A stretch of 64,000 nucleotides of DNA from Brevundimonas aveniformis DSM 17977 (GCF_000428765.1 NZ_AUAO01000002.1:62001-126000), one strand, 5' to 3'; shown: positions 8,369 to 16,785, numbered from the stretch's first letter. Translations and numbers: made by a program. The notes: generated by a model from the letters alone, not told the origin.

Positions 8369-8538
8369 TCAAAAACCCTACTGCAAAGCTCCGCCTCGGT
8401 CTTGCCCCATTGACGCCGCGAAATTCCCATTTCTCAATGTGATTTCGCAAGACAACGCTATGCCTGTTTCGACCGGTTTCTAGCGATCCCTGAAAACACG
8501 ACCAATGAGAAGGCCCGATTTGTCCGGGACTTGATAGC

Positions 8539-9198
8539 ATGAACCACTCTGAAGTTCGCGGCCCGTTTGAGGCCGTGGAAGTTACCCCCCGCCCCCTGAA
8601 CCGTCGCCAGCAAGCCAAGGCCCGCACCCGGATCAAGGTCATGCAGGCCGCCCGCGAGCTTTTTGGCGAGCTGGGTTATGACGGTGCCACCATCCGCGAC
8701 ATCGCCAAACGGGCCGGTATGTCGACCGGTGCGGTCTTCGCCAATTTCACCGACAAGACCGATCTGTTCGAGGCCATCTATACCGAAGACGCCGAAACCA
8801 TGATGGACGTCATGCGTGATGCCGTCGGTGCCGATGCGACCGCCAGCGTGTCCAAGCGCCTTTCGGCCCTCTTCTCGGCGGGCTACGGCCAGTCGTTCAA
8901 CAACCTGCCGATGGTGCGGGCCGTCGTCGTTCGTTCCTGGCTCCAAGGCGACGATGCCGAAGGCCGTATGCGCGTTCAGGATCGCGGTCTGGCCAATCTG
9001 ATCGCTGAAGTCCTGCGCGACGGCGTCAAGGCGGGTGAAATCAAGGCTGACATCGACGCCCGTCTGGCGGCGGAGATGCTGCAAAGCGCCTATACCCGCA
9101 ACTACCGTCATGCCCTGTTCGACAACGGCACGCTGGAACAGCTGTCGGCGCGCATCGACGATCAGGTCGCCATGCTGCTGAATGGCCTCAAGGCCTAG
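8539..9198 (+). CDS. TetR family transcriptional regulator
   Basis: A 219-residue repressor-type protein. The N-terminal TetR DNA-binding domain spans about residues 24-80, with the helix-turn-helix ATIRDIAKRAGMSTGAVFANF and the KTDLFEAIY continuation; the rest is an all-helical ligand domain. No target can be named. It stands alone, and the 170-base region shared with the divergent twin-transmembrane gene would hold both promoters. A strong terminator follows the stop, consistent with a single-gene transcript. Confidence 0.92.
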   Translation: MNHSEVRGPFEAVEVTPRPLNRRQQAKARTRIKVMQAARELFGELGYDGATIRDIAKRAGMSTGAVFANFTDKTDLFEAIYTEDAETMMDVMRDAVGADATASVSKRLSALFSAGYGQSFNNLPMVRAVVVRSWLQGDDAEGRMRVQDRGLANLIAEVLRDGVKAGEIKADIDARLAAEMLQSAYTRNYRHALFDNGTLEQLSARIDDQVAMLLNGLKA

Positions 9199-9225
9199 GG
9201 TTTCAAACGACCCGAACGGAAGATC

Positions 9226-9250
9226 AGGCGGCTGATGGCCGCCTTTTCTT
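9226..9250 (+). terminator. Intrinsic terminator after the TetR gene
   Basis: AGGCGGC and GCCGCCT form a 7-bp stem around TGATG, followed by TTTTCTT. This is a standard Rho-independent layout 28 bases after the TetR stop. Confidence 0.8.
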
Positions 9251-9259
9251 TGCACGTTA

Positions 9260-9275
9260 TTGACAGCGTCCTGTC
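9260..9275. promoter_or_regulatory. Candidate MarR operator / promoter region
   Basis: The inverted repeat GACAG-CGTC-CTGTC, with TT in front, lies 21-34 bases before the MarR ATG and overlaps a TTGACAG -35-like sequence. The position suits autorepression by the MarR protein. This is inference from position and symmetry only. Confidence 0.35.
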
Positions 9276-9295
9276 GAATCAGCGCCTGATGGGTC

Positions 9296-9751
9296 ATGTC
9301 CGCACCTGATCCGACACGCCTGCTGATCGAGGCTGCCCGTCTGAATGACCGGATGGATGCCGCCGGCGACGCCCTGGTCGAAGACTTGGGCCTGACCAGC
9401 GCCCGCTGGCAGGTCATGGGGGTCATCGCCACGGCTACGGGGGCCAGCACGGCGTCGGACCTGGCACGCCGGATGGGGCTGGCTCGCCAGAGCGTCCAGC
9501 GGGTCGTCAATGACTTGGCGGATCTTGGCCTCGTCTCGCTCGTCAACAATCCGGCCCATGCACGGGCGCGCCATATTCAGCTGACCCCGAGGGGAGAGGC
9601 GGCCTATCTGGAGGCGTCGGGCCGTCGCCAGCCCTGGGCGGAAACCCTGGCGACCGACATCAGCGAAGCTGATCTGCATACGGCGCTTCAGGTGCTCAAG
9701 CGCCTCAACCGAGCTCTCCTCAGCTCCGCCAGCGCAGCGTCTCCGGCTTGA
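9296..9751 (+). CDS. MarR family transcriptional regulator
   Basis: A 151-residue winged-helix regulator: GLTSARWQVMGVIATATGAST, then the recognition helix LARRMGLARQSVQRVVNDLADLGLV, then the wing NNPAHARARHIQLTPRGEA. Such proteins usually repress their own gene or a neighbour and respond to small phenolic-type ligands. Here the convergent neighbour is a Rieske oxygenase, which could be a regulated target, but they are not divergent, so this is weak. The final 32 bases overlap the oxygenase 3' end. Confidence 0.9.
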   Translation: MSAPDPTRLLIEAARLNDRMDAAGDALVEDLGLTSARWQVMGVIATATGASTASDLARRMGLARQSVQRVVNDLADLGLVSLVNNPAHARARHIQLTPRGEAAYLEASGRRQPWAETLATDISEADLHTALQVLKRLNRALLSSASAASPA

Positions 9752-10820
9752 TCGGATTGATGAAGGGACGGCCTTCGGCGCGGCTACGGATCCATTCGCG
9801 CTTGAGCTGCTGGTACCATTTGGCCTGACGGTCGGCATCGTCGATCCAGATCAGGGCCGGATCATAACGCAGCCCTTCATTCTGGAGGTTCACCATATCA
9901 CCGTCCTGTTTGAGGAAGGCCTTGGAGCCGGCGCGCAGGAACGGTTTGACCAGGCCGAACACCCAGTGATCGGACCAGAAGATCTGGGTGATGCGGGTCT
10001 TATTTTCGGTGACGGGCGTCAGGCACGTCAGGGCCAGGACCTGTTTCTCACCGACCTGAATGTGTTCCCAGCGGTAGCCCGGCAGGCGAAAGGTGATCTC
10101 GGTCGCCGGGGCCCCGCCCAGGATCTTGTAGGCCCGGCTGTTCGACGAAGGCGCATGGCGGGCCATGGCCCAGCCGAACTCGCGCGGCTCAAAGGCTTTG
10201 GCCTTCTCGTGCATCGAATGCTCGGTACGCCACCACCACTGTTTGTGGACATAAGGCCCGTGCGCCGGATCCATCAGCCCGACAACCGCATGGTCCATGT
10301 GGGCGTCGAAATCCATCCGTTCGACCAGCTTGGGCTTGCCCCCGACAACACCCGGAAAGACGGGAGGCTCGTGGTCGGGCTCGGTCGGCTGGCGCGGGTC
10401 CGAGGCGATCCAGACAAAGACCAGGCCCTGGCTTTCGCGCACGGGATAGGATCGGACCCGGATGCGCTCGACATCGAAATCCTGATCCGCCGTCAGGGAC
10501 GGGATCGCCGCACAGGCTCCGTCCGGCTTGAAGCGCCAGCCGTGATAAGGGCACTCGATGGTGGGGCCTTCGCCGGCCTGTTCAGCCAGCCGCCCGGCTG
10601 ACAGGGGGGCGGCCCGGTGCGGGCAGATGTCGCGCAGGCCAAACGCCCGACCGTCGCGCGTCCGGCCGATCAGGACCGGCTCGCCCAGCATCTCGTATCG
10701 CTTGAGCGAGCCGACGGCGACCTCGGACGACAGGGCGGCAAACCACCAGCAATCTTTCATCAGACCCTGGCCGAACGGCGGGCTCCGGGTGGACGAGGGG
10801 GCAGATGCGTCTTCAGCCAT
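9720..10820 (-). CDS. Rieske 2Fe-2S aromatic ring-hydroxylating oxygenase, alpha subunit
   Basis: A 366-residue oxygenase component. The N-terminal Rieske domain has its ligands in C66-P-H68 and C90-P-Y-H93, followed by GWRFKPDG. The catalytic domain shows a mononuclear-iron segment DPAHGPYVHKQWWW, typical of VanA/pheophorbide-type oxygenases. The substrate is unknown, and no ferredoxin reductase or beta subunit is adjacent, so it would rely on electron carriers encoded elsewhere. It follows pgsA on the same strand after about 30 bases. Confidence 0.9.
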   Translation of the reverse strand: MAEDASAPSSTRSPPFGQGLMKDCWWFAALSSEVAVGSLKRYEMLGEPVLIGRTRDGRAFGLRDICPHRAAPLSAGRLAEQAGEGPTIECPYHGWRFKPDGACAAIPSLTADQDFDVERIRVRSYPVRESQGLVFVWIASDPRQPTEPDHEPPVFPGVVGGKPKLVERMDFDAHMDHAVVGLMDPAHGPYVHKQWWWRTEHSMHEKAKAFEPREFGWAMARHAPSSNSRAYKILGGAPATEITFRLPGYRWEHIQVGEKQVLALTCLTPVTENKTRITQIFWSDHWVFGLVKPFLRAGSKAFLKQDGDMVNLQNEGLRYDPALIWIDDADRQAKWYQQLKREWIRSRAEGRPFINPIKPETLRWRS

Positions 10821-10853
10821 GACGTCTCTCTACTGCCAAAGCCTGGCTGTTGC

Positions 10854-11471
10854 CTATTCCCTCAGGCCCTCGCGGGCCTTGGCGAAATATTCCCAACCCG
10901 TCCAGATGGTGATCAGGGCGGCAATCCAGACCAGGGTGTCAGCCGCCCAGGCGTAGGTCGGCATCCAGGGTGCCTCGACGAAGGTTTCCCCGAAAGCCAG
11001 GATCAAAAGCTGAGAGCCAATGGCCAGCATCTGGAGCAGGGTTTTCCACTTGGCCAGCACCGTGACCTTCAGCTCGATCCGACCCGCAGTTGTTTCGCGC
11101 AGGGCGGAGACGGCGAACTCGCGGAACAGGATCAGGCCGAAAGGAATGACCAGGTTGCCGGTGGTGCCCGATGCCAGCAGTCCGGCGATCGCTCCGGCAA
11201 TCAGGATCTTGTCGGCGATGGGATCGAGGATCGCGCCCCACCGACTTTCGGCGTGCCAGCGTCGGGCCAGATAGCCGTCGAAATAGTCGGTGACGGCGGC
11301 CAGGACGAAACAGACAAAGGCGGCCTTGTAGAGGTTGAACTGATCCTGAGGGTCCAGATAGGCCGACATGATGGCCCCGGCCAGCAACAGGAACATGATC
11401 ATCCCGGCGATCAGCCGGAAGGCAGTCAGCATGTTGGGGATCGGATTGGGTTTGTGGGCTGGCTGGGTCAT
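10854..11471 (-). CDS. pgsA: CDP-diacylglycerol--glycerol-3-phosphate 3-phosphatidyltransferase
   Basis: Makes phosphatidylglycerophosphate, the committed step to phosphatidylglycerol and cardiolipin, in the inner membrane. The CDP-alcohol phosphotransferase motif is complete: D62-x2-D65-G66-x2-A69-R70-x8-G79-x3-D83-x3-D87. Several hydrophobic helices follow. At 205 residues it is of normal size. In many alphaproteobacteria it follows uvrC; here it is upstream of the Rieske gene and divergent from the S1/P1 nuclease. Confidence 0.94.
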   Translation of the reverse strand: MTQPAHKPNPIPNMLTAFRLIAGMIMFLLLAGAIMSAYLDPQDQFNLYKAAFVCFVLAAVTDYFDGYLARRWHAESRWGAILDPIADKILIAGAIAGLLASGTTGNLVIPFGLILFREFAVSALRETTAGRIELKVTVLAKWKTLLQMLAIGSQLLILAFGETFVEAPWMPTYAWAADTLVWIAALITIWTGWEYFAKAREGLRE

Positions 11472-11511
11472 GGCGCGAGTCTATTGTGCGTCGGGCCGTT
11501 CGTCACGCCCG

Positions 11512-11541
11512 TTGGCGAGGTCGGGTGAGTTCGGCTAAGCC
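11512..11541 (+). promoter_or_regulatory. Candidate promoter for the S1/P1 nuclease gene
   Basis: TTGGCGA, a 15-base gap and GCTAAGCC resemble the Caulobacter consensus TTGACGS-N10-14-GCTANAWC. The ATG lies 24 bases further on, after AGGAG. The match is partial. Confidence 0.35.
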
Positions 11542-11565
11542 TGCCTCAAAGTAGGAGATGACCGC

Positions 11566-12591
11566 ATGAAGCGCCTGGCCCTGACCCTGACCGCCCTGGC
11601 GGCCCTCACCCTGCCGGTCGCCTCCGCCGGTGCCTGGGGAAACTCCGGCCACCGCATGGTGGGTGTGGCAGCGATGCAGGCCCTGCCGAACGAACTCCCG
11701 GCCTTTCTGCGGACGACTGCGGCTGCGACCGAGGTTGGCGAACTGTCGCGTGAACCTGATCGCTGGAAGGGAGGCGGACGTACCCATGACCGGGATCGCG
11801 ACACGGCCCACTTCATCGACCTGAATGAGGAAGGCCACGCCATGACGGCGGCGGGGCCGCATATCTCCTCCCTGCCGGAGTTGCGCTCGGAATATGAGCG
11901 GGCCCTGAACGAGGCGGGCCTGGATGTCGATGACGCCGGCTATCTGCCCTACGCCCTCATCGACGGCTATCAGCAGCTGGTGCGCGACTTCGGCTATTGG
12001 CGCGTGCTCAATGCCATCGAGGCGCGCGAAACCGACCCGGGCCGTCGGGCCTGGTACCGCGAGGATCGTGAGCGTCGCGAGGCCTTGCTGCTGCGCGACA
12101 TCGGTGTGTTGTCCCACTATGTCGGGGACGGGGCCCAGCCGCTGCACCTGACGATCCACTACAACGGCTGGGGCGACTATCCGAACCCGGAGGGCTTCAC
12201 CACGTCGCGGCAGTTCCACGGACAGGTCGATAGCTGGCCCTATGGCCGCATCGACATGGCGGAGCTGTCGGCCGCCATGTCTGCGCCGTCGGATTGCGCC
12301 AACCCTTGCGCGATCCGGGAACGGGTGCCCGCCTACATCCTGACGGGTCTGGCCCAGGTGGATGCCCTGTATCGGCTAGAGCAGTCCGGCTCGATTGCGG
12401 CGGCGGACGAGGCCTCCCACCAGTTCATGGTGACCCGTCTGGCGGCCGGGGCTTCGGAGTTGCGCGACCTGATCACCGCCGCCTGGCGTGATTCTGCCTC
12501 CGCTCGTATTGGTTGGCCCGCCATCCGGGTAGCCGAGGTCGAGGACGGCACCATCGCCGATCCGTGGGATTCCCTGTTCGGCGCGGATTGA
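11566..12591 (+). CDS. Secreted S1/P1-type nuclease
   Basis: A zinc-dependent nuclease/phosphatase predicted to be exported. A signal peptide ends at A23, so that W24 becomes the new N-terminus. This is the expected first Zn ligand in S1/P1 enzymes (AWGNSGHR). Further metal-ligand regions are seen in DTAHFID and LLRDIGVLSHYVGDGAQPLH. The length of 341 residues is ordinary. A good SD (AGGAG) precedes the ATG. Its stop overlaps the NUDIX start as TGATG. A likely role is scavenging phosphate or nucleosides from extracellular nucleic acid. Confidence 0.9.
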   Translation: MKRLALTLTALAALTLPVASAGAWGNSGHRMVGVAAMQALPNELPAFLRTTAAATEVGELSREPDRWKGGGRTHDRDRDTAHFIDLNEEGHAMTAAGPHISSLPELRSEYERALNEAGLDVDDAGYLPYALIDGYQQLVRDFGYWRVLNAIEARETDPGRRAWYREDRERREALLLRDIGVLSHYVGDGAQPLHLTIHYNGWGDYPNPEGFTTSRQFHGQVDSWPYGRIDMAELSAAMSAPSDCANPCAIRERVPAYILTGLAQVDALYRLEQSGSIAAADEASHQFMVTRLAAGASELRDLITAAWRDSASARIGWPAIRVAEVEDGTIADPWDSLFGAD

Positions 12592-13058
12592 TGGACGGGA
12601 CCATTCTGGCCTTCGGCCAGCCTGAGCCAGGGGTCGCCTATCGGGACAGGCCCTGTGCGTTTGGCATCGCCGTTCAGCAAGGAAAGATCGCCTGTGTCCG
12701 CGTCGACCGAGGCGACCGCTCTTATTTTGACCTGCCTGGCGGCGCGATCGACGGTGTGGAAACCGAGTCCGAAGCCCTGGCGCGCGAGTTCATGGAAGAA
12801 ACCGGCCTTGAGGTGCGGGGGACCGCATGTATCGGGCGGACAGCCCAGGTGTTCCGACGCTCGACGGGGGAGCCGTTGCGGAATCTGTCAGGGGTCTGGA
12901 CCGCAGAGGTTCTCGGCTATTCGCTCGCCGGCAAGATCGAGGACGATCACGAACTGGTCTGGCTGGAGCCGCTGACCGCGCTTTCTAGCGTTCGTCACGA
13001 GGCGCACGCCTGGGCCATCACGCTTTGGTTGCGATCACAGCAAACCGGGCTTGCCTGA
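12591..13058 (+). CDS. NUDIX hydrolase
   Basis: A 155-residue cytosolic pyrophosphohydrolase. The NUDIX box is complete from G51 to L73: G51-x5-E57-x7-R65-E66-F-x-E69-E70-x-G72-L73. It binds the divalent metal and cleaves nucleoside diphosphate-linked substrates. The substrate cannot be told; the MutT-like size leaves several options. The ATG overlaps the nuclease stop by one base, so the two genes are translationally coupled. Confidence 0.92.
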   Translation: MDGTILAFGQPEPGVAYRDRPCAFGIAVQQGKIACVRVDRGDRSYFDLPGGAIDGVETESEALAREFMEETGLEVRGTACIGRTAQVFRRSTGEPLRNLSGVWTAEVLGYSLAGKIEDDHELVWLEPLTALSSVRHEAHAWAITLWLRSQQTGLA

Positions 13059-13125
13059 CGGAGTTATCTCGGATGAGATGGGCGGGCCGCGCTGGGCGGT
13101 CGATCCCGTGTAGAGGAACTTCATC

Positions 13126-13278
13126 ATGGACAAGGGCAAGTCAGGTCAGGGCGGCAAGCCTGGTGGCGGCAAGCAGGACGCCGGTGGCAAGTCGGGGGGG
13201 GCGGCACCAGCGGGCATGAAGCCGATCGGTGGCGGCAATGCCAAGCCTGTCAGCGACAAGGCCGAGAACAAGGGCTGA
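13126..13278 (+). CDS. Small Gly/Lys-rich disordered protein (50 residues)
   Basis: The ATG at 13126, with AGAGGAA nine bases upstream, opens a 50-codon frame ending TGA at 13278. The product is about one third glycine with regularly placed lysines (GKSGQGGKPGGGK, GGNAKPVSDKAENKG) and no hydrophobic core, so it should be disordered and basic. It lies just upstream of a CsbD-family gene, and the two may be a stress-induced pair. I do not recognise a named family. The clear SD and length support it as real. Confidence 0.6.
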   Translation: MDKGKSGQGGKPGGGKQDAGGKSGGAAPAGMKPIGGGNAKPVSDKAENKG

Positions 13279-13350
13279 GCTGCTGGAACCTTGTCGGTTG
13301 TGAGCGGGTTTCCTGTCTGGGCGATCAGGCCCGCGACCCAGGAGGTCCCG

Positions 13351-13524
13351 ATGACCAACAAGGACACCATCAAGGGTGCCGTCAAGGAAATGGGCGGCGA
13401 ACTCAAGGAAGGCGTCGGCAAGCTGACCGGCGACAAGAAGATGCAGGCGGAAGGCAAGTTCGATCAGGCCGCCGGCAAGGCGCAAGGAGCCTTTGGCAAG
13501 GCCAAGGACGCCTTCAAGAAGTAG
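13351..13524 (+). CDS. CsbD family stress protein
   Basis: A 57-residue protein, MTNKDTIKGAVKEMGGELKE and onward, with the CsbD hallmark of repeated short amphipathic Gly/Lys/Ala segments (GKLTGDKKMQAEGK, AAGKAQGAFGKAKDAFKK). CsbD proteins are abundant general-stress proteins of unknown mechanism. AGGAGGT sits four bases before the ATG, an unusually strong SD that suggests high expression. It follows the Gly/Lys-rich small gene by 72 bases. Confidence 0.92.
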   Translation: MTNKDTIKGAVKEMGGELKEGVGKLTGDKKMQAEGKFDQAAGKAQGAFGKAKDAFKK

Positions 13525-13584
13525 AGTGCGACCAACGACCGCGCGGCGATGAAGGCTGGCCGGTCATGGGCGGTCGGCCAATGG

Positions 13585-14181
13585 CTATCGGCGGTCTTCG
13601 CCCATCGCCAAGCGTCGTGCGCGTTCGCGCTGTTCAGGGTCGCCGCTTCCCCAGGCGCAGATCACGCTGTGGCTGCTCGACTGGTCGCCCGTGTCATTGT
13701 CGCGGCGAGCCTCAGATCGTTGCTCGCAGTTGTCGCCGACCTGACGTCGGGATTCCCTGAAACCGTTGGCCGGCGTCTCGTCCGAGGCGGTCGTCGCCGG
13801 CGGGCCTGCGTTGTGCGCCTCGGCATAAACGCCGCCGGCGACCCCCTGATTGAGAGCCTCCCGAGCGCGATGGGCGCGTCGGAAACGATCCCGCTGGTCC
13901 TGACGGCAGGCCGCCCGTTCGGCCGCGACCGGATACTCACCCGGGGGGCAGACCTGCCCCGCCCAGGTCAAGGCGTCGCCCGCGCCGGTCAAGGCATGGG
14001 CCGGAACCAGAGCCGCTTCGGCCTCAAGCAGTGGACCACACGACGGATCGCGCGTCGCCGGCGGTGTGTAGAGACAGACATCCACCGCCGCCTGTTCGGC
14101 GGATCGGACGCCGGGCGCGACGGCGGGGCCGGGCGGATCCTGAATCAGAAGGGACGACAGGGTCAAAAGAGCGATGATCAT
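13585..14181 (-). CDS. Hypothetical exported protein
   Basis: A 198-residue protein with a short hydrophobic N-terminus (MIIALLTLSSLLIQDPPG) that looks like a signal peptide or anchor. Three to four cysteines follow (DVCLY, DPSCGP, GQVCPPGEY, RAACRQD), then a hydrophilic, Arg/Ser-rich, low-complexity C-terminal half. It may be a periplasmic protein with disulfides. No family is recognised. The GC-rich region also has other open frames, but this one has an AAGAGA-type SD and a believable N-terminus. Confidence 0.5.
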   Translation of the reverse strand: MIIALLTLSSLLIQDPPGPAVAPGVRSAEQAAVDVCLYTPPATRDPSCGPLLEAEAALVPAHALTGAGDALTWAGQVCPPGEYPVAAERAACRQDQRDRFRRAHRAREALNQGVAGGVYAEAHNAGPPATTASDETPANGFRESRRQVGDNCEQRSEARRDNDTGDQSSSHSVICAWGSGDPEQRERARRLAMGEDRR

Positions 14182-14278
14182 GGTTCTCTTCTGAGGCTTG
14201 TGGAGGGGACGCCTCCTTATGGATGGTCTGCAACCTACACGGTTCGGATAACGTCGTCACTGACGCGGGATGACGATC

Positions 14279-15457
14279 TCAGCGCGACAGGTCGCGCATG
14301 GCGGCTTCGAGGCCTTGCAGGGTCATCGGGTGCATCCGACGGCCGATCACCTCGTCGATCAGGCCGATGGAGGGGGTGTAGCCCCAGTATTTTTCGGGTG
14401 TCGGATTGATCCAGGCGATGCGGTCCCAGGTCTCGGTGACGCGCTTCAGCCAGACCGCGCCGGCCTCCTCGTTCCAGTGCTCGACCGAGCCGCCGGGCAT
14501 GGTCACCTCATAGGGGCTCATGGTGGCGTCGCCGACGAAGACCACGCGCCAGTCACGCGGAAAGCGATGCATCAGGTCCCAGGTCGCGGTCTTTTCGGTG
14601 TGGCGACGCCGGTTGTCCTTCCACACGCCCTCATAGAGGCAGTTGTGGAAATAGAAGTGCTCCAGGTGTTTGAACTCTGATCGGGCGGCGGAGAACAGCT
14701 CTTCGGCCACCTTGATGTGGCCGTCCATCGAGCCGCCGATATCCAGCAGCAACAGCACCTTGACGGTGTTCCGGCGCTCGGGCCGCAGCTGGACGTCGAG
14801 ATAGCCATGCCGGGCCGTCGCATCGATGGTGCCGTCCAGGTCCAACTCGTCCTCGGCCCCCTGACGGGCGAAGCGGCGCAGACGGCGCAGAGCCACCTTG
14901 ATGTTGCGCACGCCCAGTTCGACGCTGTCATCGAGGTTCCTGTATTCTCGCTTCTCCCAGACCTTGACCGCGCGGCCCTGCCGGCCCGGCCCGCCGATGC
15001 GGACGCCTTCGGGGTTGTAGCCGCCATGGCCGAAGGGGCTGGTCCCGCCCGTGCCGATCCATTTGGAGCCGCCCTTATGGCGCTCCTTCTGTTCCTCGAG
15101 GCGCTTGCGCAGCTCGTCCATCAGTTTGTCGAAACCGCCGAGCGCCTGGATCTGGGCCAGCTCTTCGGGGGTGAAATGCCGCTCGGTCAGGGCGCGCAGC
15201 CAGTCCTCGGGGATGTCGGCGGGGGCCAGTTCGTCGTGGCCGACGGTCTCCAGACCCTTGAACACCTTGCCGAAGACCTGATCGAAGCGATCATAGTGCT
15301 TCTCGTCCTTGACCAGAACGGCGCGCGACAGGTGGTAGAAATCCTCGATCCGGCGCTCGGTGACGCCGGCGTCCATCGCCTCCATCAGATGCAGCCACTC
15401 CTTCAGAGAGACCGGCACCCGGGCCTGACGCAGTTCGGTGAAGAGAGGCAGGAGCAT
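14279..15457 (-). CDS. CoxE-like von Willebrand factor A domain protein
   Basis: A 392-residue COG3825-type VWA protein. Its N-terminal helical region (LPLFTELRQARVPVSLKEWL) is conserved, and a VWA domain occupies the second half with the MIDAS-type sequence LLLLDIGGSMDGHI. The second MIDAS position is Gly rather than Ser, as is usual in this subfamily. Such proteins normally partner a MoxR AAA+ ATPase in metal or cofactor assembly, but no MoxR gene is adjacent. Instead its ATG directly follows the HepT stop (TGA-ATG), so it is translated with a toxin-antitoxin pair. Confidence 0.88.
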   Translation of the reverse strand: MLLPLFTELRQARVPVSLKEWLHLMEAMDAGVTERRIEDFYHLSRAVLVKDEKHYDRFDQVFGKVFKGLETVGHDELAPADIPEDWLRALTERHFTPEELAQIQALGGFDKLMDELRKRLEEQKERHKGGSKWIGTGGTSPFGHGGYNPEGVRIGGPGRQGRAVKVWEKREYRNLDDSVELGVRNIKVALRRLRRFARQGAEDELDLDGTIDATARHGYLDVQLRPERRNTVKVLLLLDIGGSMDGHIKVAEELFSAARSEFKHLEHFYFHNCLYEGVWKDNRRRHTEKTATWDLMHRFPRDWRVVFVGDATMSPYEVTMPGGSVEHWNEEAGAVWLKRVTETWDRIAWINPTPEKYWGYTPSIGLIDEVIGRRMHPMTLQGLEAAMRDLSR

Positions 15458-15790
15458 TCAGTGTCCCTCAATCGCCGTCGACAGCTCCGGGACTTCGACA
15501 GTTGCAATCGTCCAGAGAATGAGACTGCTCGCCGAGCCATAGTCGTGCGCGAGCCGATGCCGCAGACTGATCATGCCGCGCCAGTCGATACCGGTCAGTG
15601 AAGCCTTGAGCTCGGGCGAAAGCCTCGCCGCAGCTTCTCCGATCAGGAGCAGGCGATAGGCGGTCGCGTCACGCTGGAGAAGCGATGCATCAAAGGTCGC
15701 AAGATCGAGCCCGTCGACATGATCGCCGACGAGCCGGATGGAATCGCGGATCTCGTTGAGCAGGACGGCATCGGATCGTTCAGACGGCAA
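15458..15790 (-). CDS. hepT: HepT-like ribonuclease toxin (DUF86)
   Basis: A 110-residue HEPN-fold protein of the DUF86/HepT family, the toxin of the MntA-HepT toxin-antitoxin type. The HEPN RNase motif R-x4-H-x-Y is intact as RHRLAHDY near residue 77, and its Tyr is the residue AMPylated by MntA in studied systems. It overlaps the upstream mntA gene by 11 bases and abuts the downstream VWA gene. Order here is antitoxin first, toxin second. Confidence 0.9.
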   Translation of the reverse strand: MPSERSDAVLLNEIRDSIRLVGDHVDGLDLATFDASLLQRDATAYRLLLIGEAAARLSPELKASLTGIDWRGMISLRHRLAHDYGSASSLILWTIATVEVPELSTAIEGH

Positions 15791-16067
15791 GGCAGTCTCG
15801 CTGAGCCGCCTTGCGAACGTCGGGGTTTCTCAGTCCGTCACTCGCCACGAGATCAACGTGGGCGCCCAGAAGGTCGGAGAGTTCAGCCGCCAGGCTGTAA
15901 AAGCGCCACCCCATAGGCCGAGCGATGTCCACCAGCAGATCCACGTCACTGTCGGGACCGGCCTCGTCGCGGGCGTAGCTGCCGAACAGGCGCACGTTGA
16001 CGATGCCCTGCTCTTCGAGCCAGGGCTTGAGTTCGCGCAGCTTGGTCAGCAGTTGGTCGCGGGTCAT
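15780..16067 (-). CDS. mntA: MntA-like minimal nucleotidyltransferase antitoxin
   Basis: A minimal nucleotidyltransferase with the GS-x10-D-x-D catalytic motif, seen as GSYARDEAGPDSDVD near residues 36-50. In characterised pairs MntA transfers AMP to HepT and so silences it. The 95-residue size is typical. The ATG at 16067 is chosen; a TTG at 16088 would add seven residues. The 3' end overlaps hepT by 11 bases, so the pair is translationally linked. Confidence 0.9.
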   Translation of the reverse strand: MTRDQLLTKLRELKPWLEEQGIVNVRLFGSYARDEAGPDSDVDLLVDIARPMGWRFYSLAAELSDLLGAHVDLVASDGLRNPDVRKAAQRDCLAV

Positions 16068-16110
16068 GTCCCGCGCATGATAGCGCAATACTGGATGGGG
16101 AGCATCAAGC

Positions 16111-16785
16111 TCACACCCAGGCGGCGATCTGGTCCAGCGGCTTCTTGTCGAGGGCGGCGATGGGGACGGTCGCGTCTGCGGCCGGGTGTCCGGCGACGAG
16201 CAGGAGGAAGGGCTTCTCGTCGGACGGGCGGCCGCAGATCTCGGACAGGAAGCCCATCGGCGCGGGCGTATGGGTGAGGGTGGCCAGGCCGGCGTCGTGC
16301 AGGGCGGCGATCAGCAGGCCCGTGGCGATGCCGACGCTTTCGGTGACGTAGTAGTTCTTCTTCATGTCGCCGGGCCGGGGGCCGCCGCGGCGCTGGGCGA
16401 AGACGGCGATGAGGATGGGCGCGGTCTCCAGGAAGGCCTTGTCCGGGTCGGTGCCGAGCGGGGCCAGGGCGTCGAGCCATTCCTGGGGGGCCTTGGTCTC
16501 GTAGAATTCGCGCTCCTCGGCCTCGGCGGCCTGGCGGACGCGGCGGCGGGCTTGGGGGCTTTCGATGACGGCGAAGAACCAGGGCTGGTGGTTGGCACCG
16601 GACGGCGCACCGCCGGCCGTCAGCAGGGCCTGTTCGACGACGGCGCGCGGCACCGGGCGATCCGAATAGTCCCGCACGGTACGGCGGGCACCCATGTGGG
16701 CGCGGAAGGCCTCGGCGCGGGCGATGCGCTGGGCGTCGTCATAGGCCGGAAGCGGAGGCAGGGGCGTGGCGGGGTGGTCGCGCAT
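16111..16785 (-). CDS. Nitroreductase family protein
   Basis: A 224-residue FMN-dependent nitroreductase fold. The FMN-phosphate segment RRTVRDYSDRPVP, the GGAPSGANHQPWFFAVI motif and the C-terminal ATLTHTPAPMGFLSEICGRP segment are typical of the BluB/NfnB-like superfamily. The substrate is uncertain. The ATG at 16785 overlaps the stop of the upstream GNAT gene (TGATG). The frame is open far upstream, but that part is antisense-like shadow over the GNAT gene. Confidence 0.87.
   Translation of the reverse strand: MRDHPATPLPPLPAYDDAQRIARAEAFRAHMGARRTVRDYSDRPVPRAVVEQALLTAGGAPSGANHQPWFFAVIESPQARRRVRQAAEAEEREFYETKAPQEWLDALAPLGTDPDKAFLETAPILIAVFAQRRGGPRPGDMKKNYYVTESVGIATGLLIAALHDAGLATLTHTPAPMGFLSEICGRPSDEKPFLLLVAGHPAADATVPIAALDKKPLDQIAAWV

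Noticed and set aside
8458..9549. A 363-codon minus-strand frame across the TetR and MarR genes
   Set aside because: It spans two well-supported regulators and a strong terminator and has no coherent domain.
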